A DNA stretch of 8,985 nt. Origin: Chloroflexota bacterium. Its GTDB lineage: Bacteria > Chloroflexota > Chloroflexia > JAMDCE01. Shown here one piece after another: positions 1-4,615 of this stretch. The position numbers and the translations under genes were made by a program. Position 1 is the first letter of the stretch, and every line of letters begins with the position of its first letter. The DNA lies in contig JAMDCE010000216.1 in NCBI GenBank assembly GCA_023489135.1, forward strand, positions 1-8,985, read 5' to 3'. The notes below the pieces were generated by a model. It had not been told where the DNA came from, searched no databases, and worked only from the letters and a program-made list of their open reading frames with translations.

Positions 1-1
1 T

Positions 2-199
2 TGCCAGCAACGCCGACAGCCCGCGCAGCGCAGCTTCGCTCTCGCCAAGCGCCAGCCAGCCGTGCAGAAGCAGATAGTAGAGCGGAGGGTGCTGGTCGAT
101 GCGCACGATCCAGTCGAACAGGTCGGAGGCCAGCACGCGCACTGAGCGGCCGAAGCGCACGCTCGGCATGTCGCCGGCCTGGACGAGCCTGATGATGCG
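2..199 (-). CDS. GT39-type membrane glycosyltransferase fragment, both ends missing
   Basis: The minus strand is open from about 199 to the window edge. It contains the stretch RIDQHPPLYYLLLHGWLALG followed by SEAALRGLSALLA. The HPPLYYLLLH core followed by SE-ALR-LSAL is typical of GT39/PMT-like polyprenyl-phosphate-dependent glycosyltransferases, where it lies in the first periplasmic loop and the next membrane helix. The N-terminus, with its usual Asp-Glu catalytic motif, is absent because the sequence switches to a different gene at about 185-200. The C-terminus runs off the window. G+C is about 68% over bases 1-180 against about 46% over 241-360, both counted by hand, so this piece differs in composition from its neighbour. 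Family assignment is fairly good. Whether the gene is intact elsewhere in the genome cannot be seen. Confidence 0.55.
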
Positions 200-1691
200 C
201 CGCGGCCTTTTTGAACGCCTAGGAGGCTTCGATGAGGGCTATCTAAACTCGTATGAAGATATCGACTTATGCTGTAGAGTTCGCAAGCGTGGAGGGCGAG
301 TTATCTATAGTGCCAAGAGCTTACTGTATCACTTTGAGTCCGTGAGTGAAGGCAGACGCAATCGGGACGATGCCAACCAAGCTTTATTTCTCTCGCGTTG
401 GGGTGATTTTGTCAAACCTGATCAACGGGAGCGATACTTGGCGGAGGGATTTCTGGATATTCCCAGGGTACCGGCCGTCACCCCTTGGGAGCTTCGCACG
501 CTGGTGACCGATCAGCAACGGCGCCTTGCAGCCCTTCAGCGATCAATGGCCACTATGCGAGCTGCTCAAGACCTAGCTGACAGGACAGAACCGAATGGGA
601 AGATCGGGGGGAATAAGGTCTCAGCCAGTCGGACAGCAGATATCGAGGCGACCGTGTGGGCTATGCTGCCCAGTTACCTGGAAGCGGGCTCGCAGGCAAC
701 AGTGACACTTGCGCTTACAAATAGAGAAAACGGCGACGGCAAGGCAGATAATAAATGGTTCGCTAGACATCGATGGTTGGATGAACTTGGTGAACAGGTT
801 GTGTTCGATGGAAGCCTGCCGATTGTCGTCGAGGTGCCGAAGGGCAGGACCACTTTGATCGAATCGAGATTGGCAACACCTGGGCAACCTGGAGTTTATC
901 GCCTTCAATACTGGCTGGCAAAGTGTCAAAAATCAGATGGGCCTGGCAGCGAATCACCGATGTGTTCGCAAAAGATACAGGTGATCAGGCAATATGCTGC
1001 AGAGTACTCGTCTGTGGTACCGGAGATGTTGGTCGTAGGCGACCGCACGAAGGTGATTGTGGTCGTGAGTAACGTAGGCAGTTGCTCCTGGCTACCCAAT
1101 TCGCAAATTCAATTGAGCTACCACTGGTACGATTCAACGGGATCAGCGGCCGTCATATGGGAAGGGTTGCGTACACCACTCGCCGAGCGAGTTGCTTACG
1201 GCGAGTCGGCAACCGTCGAGGCAGCCATACAGGCACCGCGGTTTCCAGGCGAATACGTGCTCGCCCTGGACTTGGTGTGCGAAGGGAGAACCTGGTTCTC
1301 GCACGCAGGAGTTCGCGAGTTCAGAGCCAGAGTCAAAGTGGTATCCAGGGCCGAAGATGCCGAACAGACAGGAGCAGGTCGAAACGGTTCTCTGAATGTG
1401 AGTTCGGAGCCAGTAATTGCACTTGGACAGAAGTTAGATCCAGACTTAGTAGCCCTTCTCCAAGCGAAGGAAAGGCGAATTGTCGAGCTTGATAAGACGC
1501 TAGAGTCCATGCAAGCAATGAGAGGACTAGTCCAGCAGCAAAACCGGCAGCTAACCGAATTGCAGAGCAAGTTGAATTCCCGCGACAGGGAGCTAGACGA
1601 TCTCCGGCGATTGCTCCGAGCAATTGAGCAGGGGAAAGTGCTCCGCTTGCTTAGCAAGTTACAGCTACTTCGCAATCGGCTGAGATTGTGA
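99..1691 (+). CDS. GT2 glycosyltransferase (5'-truncated) with two Ig-like domains and coiled-coil tail
   Basis: The frame is open from 81 and the first ATG is at 99, but the first 30 or so codons come from the foreign high-G+C patch, so this is not the native start. Recognisable GT2 sequence begins near residue 31: RRGLFERLGGFDEGY, then YEDIDLCCRVRKRGG (residues 52-66), and His78 in LLYHFESVSEGR. This is the C-terminal half of a GT-A fold with its acidic ED-D motif; the nucleotide-binding half with the DxD motif is missing. Residues about 183-285 and 297-417 are two related beta-sandwich, Ig-like domains. Both follow the pattern H-W-D...G, then G-L-P or R-T-P-L, then P-G-Y-L; the second ends ALDLVCEGRTWFSHAG. 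Residues about 450-510 are a charged coiled coil, followed by a basic leucine-rich tail (LLRAIEQGKVLRLL). The tail is shared with the next gene. Probably transfers sugars to a surface glycan at the inner membrane, but this copy as read should be inactive. Confidence 0.75.
   Translation: MRTIQSNRSEASTRTERPKRTLGMSPAWTSLMMRRGLFERLGGFDEGYLNSYEDIDLCCRVRKRGGRVIYSAKSLLYHFESVSEGRRNRDDANQALFLSRWGDFVKPDQRERYLAEGFLDIPRVPAVTPWELRTLVTDQQRRLAALQRSMATMRAAQDLADRTEPNGKIGGNKVSASRTADIEATVWAMLPSYLEAGSQATVTLALTNRENGDGKADNKWFARHRWLDELGEQVVFDGSLPIVVEVPKGRTTLIESRLATPGQPGVYRLQYWLAKCQKSDGPGSESPMCSQKIQVIRQYAAEYSSVVPEMLVVGDRTKVIVVVSNVGSCSWLPNSQIQLSYHWYDSTGSAAVIWEGLRTPLAERVAYGESATVEAAIQAPRFPGEYVLALDLVCEGRTWFSHAGVREFRARVKVVSRAEDAEQTGAGRNGSLNVSSEPVIALGQKLDPDLVALLQAKERRIVELDKTLESMQAMRGLVQQQNRQLTELQSKLNSRDRELDDLRRLLRAIEQGKVLRLLSKLQLLRNRLRL
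185..200. other. Junction between unrelated gene fragments
   Basis: Left of this point the coding signal is the minus-strand GT39-like fragment. Right of it the signal is the plus-strand GT2 domain, starting at about Leu-Met-Met-Arg-Arg. Both genes lose their 5' portions here, and G+C drops from about 68% to under 50% within about 60 bases. The sequence around gatgatgcgccgcg reads sensibly in both genes, so the exact breakpoint could hide in a short shared homology. An assembly chimera, an inversion and a deletion all fit. Confidence 0.55.
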
Positions 1692-1856
1692 ACAAGATTG
1701 CCCGCATCACATCCGACGATCCTGTCTGGCTCTCTGACCTAGCAGATACCGCACAAACCTTCTTCGCAGGGGGCTTCTCGTGTCGCCACGTGAGACTATG
1801 AGTGGAGAGCTATGCTTTGTGATTCAGGACAGTGACGTGCCTATTGGAGGTCAAGG
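1692..1856 (+). other. Short intergenic stretch with chained tiny ORFs
   Basis: A GTG at 1688 overlaps the GT2 stop (GTGA) and opens 37 codons ending at 1801. An ATG at 1798 overlaps that stop (ATGA) and opens 21 codons ending at 1863, overlapping the next gene's start at 1857. Neither peptide is recognisable and neither has a good ribosome binding site, so they may be chance, coupling devices or remnants of a decayed gene. No promoter or terminator stands out. The two flanking genes are probably co-transcribed. Confidence 0.3.
1846..1850 (+). promoter_or_regulatory. Ribosome binding site of the first methyltransferase
   Basis: GGAGG lies six bases before the ATG at 1857, which is optimal spacing and fixes the start of this gene. 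Confidence 0.75.
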
Positions 1857-3008
1857 ATGCTAGATAGTGAACCTGCAAACAACTACAGGAATCAGCTAGA
1901 GAGAGAAGGTCAGAGATGGGCGACTAAGTCTCAAGAGAGGGAAATCAAACGTAGTTGGCTGCAGTCTTCAGTGGTTCTCCAGCGGGCGAATCGTCGAGTG
2001 ACTGGAGATGAGAGTATACCCTGGCTCCAATGGGTGGACAAGGAGTTCCTGTCACAAACGGAGCGCAAGCTAGGCCTGAGTCTGGGCTGCAACGATGGGC
2101 TTTTCGAGCGCCAGTTAGTCAGAACCGGAATCTGCCAGCGTTTAGATGGTATGGACGTGAGCCCCCAGGCTATTACGTTGGCTCAAGAGGCCGCAGCTCA
2201 AGAGAACATTCCAGCGAGCTTTGCTGTAGCTGACGTGAACAACCTGCAGCTGCCAAGTGAGCGCTACGATATGGTGTTCGCAGTGATGGCAATGCACCAC
2301 TTTGCCTCCCTAGAGCACGTTCTTGGTCAGATAAACCGAACACTTAAGCCGAACGGTTTCCTGGTCCTAAACGAGTTTGTGGGTCCCTCCAGGTTTCAAT
2401 GGACTGAGCAGCAGCTCAGCCTGGCAAACGACGCGCTTCACTTATTGCCTCCTAATCGGCGCCGACTGCGCGATGGCTCTGTCAGGGAGGTGATCGTTGC
2501 GCCCGACACAGCGGAGATGGAGCGCACTGACCCATTCGAGGCCATCAGATCAGCAGACATCATTTCCCAAGTAAACCAACACCTCGATATCGTCGCCCGA
2601 CGTGATTACGGTGGCACCATACTGCACCTGGTTTTGCACGACATCGTGCACAATTTTGATGAGACTCAGGACGGCGACTGCGAACTGCTCAACATGCTTT
2701 GCGGCATTGAGGAGATCGCCCTGAAGCGGGGGCTAATCGATAGTGACTTCACTGTAATTGTTGCTGGAAAACGGCGAACCTCCAACACAGCTGGCAACCA
2801 CGGGGAAAGGCAGAAGGCAGATCGGGTTGTAGCCTGCGAGATTGGAATAGAAGAGTCTCAGAAGCGCATTAGCCAGTTGGAGGCGACCCTGGAAGTCAGA
2901 GAAAGGGAATTAAGAGAACTGGAGAGCTTGCTTCGCGCGATTGAGCGAGGGAGAGTGCTTCGGCTCCTCAACTTGCTGCAAGGACTGCGGAGGAGGGCTA
3001 GGCTGTAA
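1857..3008 (+). CDS. Class I SAM-dependent methyltransferase with coiled-coil tail
   Basis: The 383-residue product has a Rossmann-type methyltransferase domain at about residues 70-190. Motif I is GLSLGCNDGLFE (73-84), the acidic strand-2 end is GMDVS (Asp100), a likely adenine-contacting Asp is in VADVNNL (Asp126), and motif II is YDMVFAVMAMHHF (137-149), followed by LKPNGFLVLNEF. This is the Methyltransf_11/25 type, usually acting on small molecules or sugars. Residues 1-60 are helical and charged. Residues 190-300 form a helical extension that may help bind acceptor. Residues about 325-370 are a coiled coil, ending in a basic tail (LLRAIERGRVLRLL) nearly identical to that of the upstream glycosyltransferase. 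The start is supported by GGAGG six bases upstream. It lies 165 bases after the GT2 gene on the same strand, so O-methylation of a glycan or glycan precursor is likely. The substrate is unknown. Confidence 0.85.
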   Translation: MLDSEPANNYRNQLEREGQRWATKSQEREIKRSWLQSSVVLQRANRRVTGDESIPWLQWVDKEFLSQTERKLGLSLGCNDGLFERQLVRTGICQRLDGMDVSPQAITLAQEAAAQENIPASFAVADVNNLQLPSERYDMVFAVMAMHHFASLEHVLGQINRTLKPNGFLVLNEFVGPSRFQWTEQQLSLANDALHLLPPNRRRLRDGSVREVIVAPDTAEMERTDPFEAIRSADIISQVNQHLDIVARRDYGGTILHLVLHDIVHNFDETQDGDCELLNMLCGIEEIALKRGLIDSDFTVIVAGKRRTSNTAGNHGERQKADRVVACEIGIEESQKRISQLEATLEVRERELRELESLLRAIERGRVLRLLNLLQGLRRRARL

Positions 3009-3189
3009 ACCTATTTTTGCGCTCTCCCCTGCTTATTGCCGGACGAATTAATCCACGTCTGCGAGAACGCGGCAGCAAGGTTCTGGAATACTCTTGACAA
3101 TGGCAAGACAGCAACATGCAGGAACGCGATCTACTTCCAGTTCAGCTGCTACTGAATTCTATTGATTGTCGCCCCAAATCCCCACTTTT
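3009..3189. other. Convergent intergenic region
   Basis: This stretch separates the 3' ends of two convergent methyltransferase genes. No ORF in it resembles a protein. There is no strong GC-rich hairpin followed by a T-run on either strand; only a weak hairpin at 3139-3158 was found. Confidence 0.5.
3139..3158. terminator. Weak hairpin, possible bidirectional terminator
   Basis: AGTTCAG and CTGAATT can form a 7-bp stem (one G-T pair) around a 6-base loop, located between convergent genes. The stem is AT-rich and no good T-tract follows on either strand, so termination here is uncertain. Confidence 0.2.
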
Positions 3190-4413
3190 CTATCGACGGC
3201 CCAAGGTCACGATGCTGCGAAGACGGCGATAGATCCGCCCTGGAAGACTATACAGAATACGGTCAAGCGCAGCCTGTAAATCGGCAATATGGTGCTCCTT
3301 ATCACAAATATACTGCTGCTGCTCCCGTATGCGCTGATCTTTGAGCACTAGCTCACCTTCCAAAGTGGCCCACCGAGCGTCTCGCTCACGAAACAGTTGG
3401 ATTTCGTCATTGCGCTGTACAAACTGACTAAGCGCGTCAAGGAGCTTGGCCTCCAGGACATCCTTTTCCGTCAACACGGTGTTGAGCCTTGCGGTTAGCG
3501 CTTCCAGATGCTCTGTTTGCTTTTCAATATGCTGTTGAAGTCGACCAACCTCACGCTCTGCTGCTTCCCTTTGCTCCTCGATAACCTGCTGAAGTCGACC
3601 AACCTCACGCTCTGCTGCTTCCCTTTGCTCCTCGATAACCTGCTGAAGTCGACCAACCTCACGCTCTGCTGCTTCCCTTTGCTCTGCTAGCTGTAGGATG
3701 CGCAGCTGAATCAGACCAAGCTCTGCCCGGGGCATAGGGTAAGCCACAATGATGAACTGGTAAGTCAGAGCATCTGGATCGTTCGAAAGAGACTCTATTA
3801 GACCATCAGGAATGGACGCACGATCATACGGTACTTCCGATAGATCAATTCCGACATTCTGACGTGCGATGTGCCCAACTGCAAAACCTGCGTCCTCGAA
3901 AAGCTTCTCAATCGTTTCACGGGTGAAGAAACGAAGATGAGTACGATCCAATAGACCCAACTCACTATAAGGGAACCAGCCCCCAAGCAGGGCGAGACGA
4001 ACGCTTGCGTGCGCAATGTTTGGGACAGAGGCAACAACGTATCCCTCAGGACGAAGATAATTTCTGAGCGTCTGCAATAGAGGAAGAGGGTCCTTGAGGT
4101 GTTCTAGAAAATCGCCCGCTACGATGACATCGAAGCTATCCTCACCAAGTTCCAGAGCCAAATCGACTTGCTCGATATCTCCGACAACGATTCGCTCGCA
4201 GAACACTGCCGCGCGCTCCGCCATCCCGGGATCGATCTCAAATGCAACGACACTGCATCCCCTTTCCTGTAGAACTCGGGACATATATCCTGTTGCGCAC
4301 CCCAATTCGAGCACGCGCTTCCTTTCACCCACCAAGCGCACGACCTTGGCTTGAGGGCTGTCGGAATTCACGTCGATTTGCAGATCGTACCGAGGCGTTT
4401 CTTGGGAGTGCAT
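3190..4413 (-). CDS. SAM-dependent methyltransferase with long repeat-containing coiled coil
   Basis: The 407-residue product has a class I methyltransferase domain (Methyltransf_23 type) at residues 30-230. Motif I is VLELGCATGY (34-43), the strand-2 acid is FEID (58-61), GDIE at 78-81 is the likely adenine contact, motif II is FDVIVAGDFLEHLKDP (94-109), then SVPN (130-133) and LLDRTHLRFFT (155-165). This pattern is common in methyltransferases of surface-polysaccharide loci. Residues about 235-385 are a continuous charged coiled coil. It includes an 18-residue unit (EQREAAEREVGRLQQVIE) present as 2.67 exact copies at residues 244-291. The last 25 residues are basic and hydrophobic (SLPGRIYRRLRSIVTLGRR), possibly a membrane-contacting helix. 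AAGGA lies eight bases before the ATG. It is the last gene of the minus-strand group, 202 bases after the YfhO-like gene. The domain order (methyltransferase, coiled coil, amphipathic end) recalls the WbdD chain terminator, but there is no kinase domain. The substrate is unknown. Confidence 0.85.
   Translation of the reverse strand: MHSQETPRYDLQIDVNSDSPQAKVVRLVGERKRVLELGCATGYMSRVLQERGCSVVAFEIDPGMAERAAVFCERIVVGDIEQVDLALELGEDSFDVIVAGDFLEHLKDPLPLLQTLRNYLRPEGYVVASVPNIAHASVRLALLGGWFPYSELGLLDRTHLRFFTRETIEKLFEDAGFAVGHIARQNVGIDLSEVPYDRASIPDGLIESLSNDPDALTYQFIIVAYPMPRAELGLIQLRILQLAEQREAAEREVGRLQQVIEEQREAAEREVGRLQQVIEEQREAAEREVGRLQQHIEKQTEHLEALTARLNTVLTEKDVLEAKLLDALSQFVQRNDEIQLFRERDARWATLEGELVLKDQRIREQQQYICDKEHHIADLQAALDRILYSLPGRIYRRLRSIVTLGRR
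3541..3684 (-). repeat. In-frame 54-bp tandem repeat, 2.67 exact copies
   Basis: Copies lie at 3541-3594, 3595-3648 and 3649-3684 (partial, 36 bases). They are identical base for base by eye. A diverged piece at 3517-3540 may be an older copy. The unit is 18 codons, so gain or loss of a copy keeps frame and changes the coiled coil by 18 residues. Eighteen equals 7 + 11 residues, or five turns at 3.6 per turn, so helix phase is preserved. The lack of synonymous differences implies recent duplication. Confidence 0.95.
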
Positions 4414-4427
4414 TCTTGCTATCCTTA

Positions 4428-4455
4428 GTTATACGTATGTTACGTGATTTTGCAA
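4428..4455 (-). promoter_or_regulatory. Possible sigma70-like promoter of the coiled-coil methyltransferase
   Basis: Read on the minus strand, TTGCAA (4455-4450), a 16-base spacer and TATAAC (4433-4428) precede the ATG at 4413. The -10 matches five of six consensus bases and the -35 four of six. Transcription would begin close to the AAGGA ribosome site, giving a very short leader, which weakens the case. It may be a chance match. Confidence 0.25.
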
Positions 4456-4614
4456 TCGCCACCTGTAGTCTTCGCGGCAGGGATTGCTTGTACTTCCAGT
4501 GCCGGGATGTGTGACCACAAGGATAGGAGCGCTGCGTCTCCATTGAACCGACGCGAGCATGATTACTGCGCACCGCCGAGTCAAGCCCGACCCATTGATC
4601 CAGATTCCGTGCAT
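4429..4614 (-). CDS. Doubtful 61-residue ORF in the gap after the YfhO-like gene
   Basis: An ATG at 4614-4612 lies one base after the TAG stop of the upstream gene (TAGGATG) and opens 61 codons that nearly fill the 202-base gap. There is no separate ribosome site, so it could only be translated by reinitiation. The peptide has no recognisable motif, no signal peptide and a somewhat cationic composition. Chance is the simplest explanation. The rest of the gap shows only the possible promoter and the AAGGA site of the next gene. Confidence 0.15.
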   Translation of the reverse strand: MHGIWINGSGLTRRCAVIMLASVQWRRSAPILVVTHPGTGSTSNPCREDYRWRLQNHVTYV

Positions 4615-4615
4615 C

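Noticed and set aside
1..192. Plus-strand 63-residue Arg- and Ala-rich ORF at the window start
   Set aside because: Its low-complexity composition is typical of an off-frame reading of high-G+C coding DNA on the other strand.
105..199. Resemblance of the minus-strand segment RLVQAGDMPSVRFGRSVRV to an excisionase-type HTH
   Set aside because: The similarity is short, and the same frame runs directly into the GT39-like HPPLYYLLLH motif. A membrane glycosyltransferase fragment explains the whole stretch better than a fused DNA-binding protein.
1196..1675. Minus-strand 159-residue ORF opposite the GT2 gene
   Set aside because: It is Ser- and Cys-rich shadow sequence opposite Ig-like and coiled-coil coding sequence that is well explained on the plus strand.
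3541..3684. Possible CRISPR-like direct repeats
   Set aside because: The units are contiguous with no spacers, are in frame, and code for coiled coil.
3508..3690. Plus-strand 60-residue ORF with three repeats rich in Leu and Cys
   Set aside because: It is the antisense reading of the 54-bp coiled-coil repeats in the methyltransferase gene. The repetition is explained by the sense gene and there is no ribosome site.
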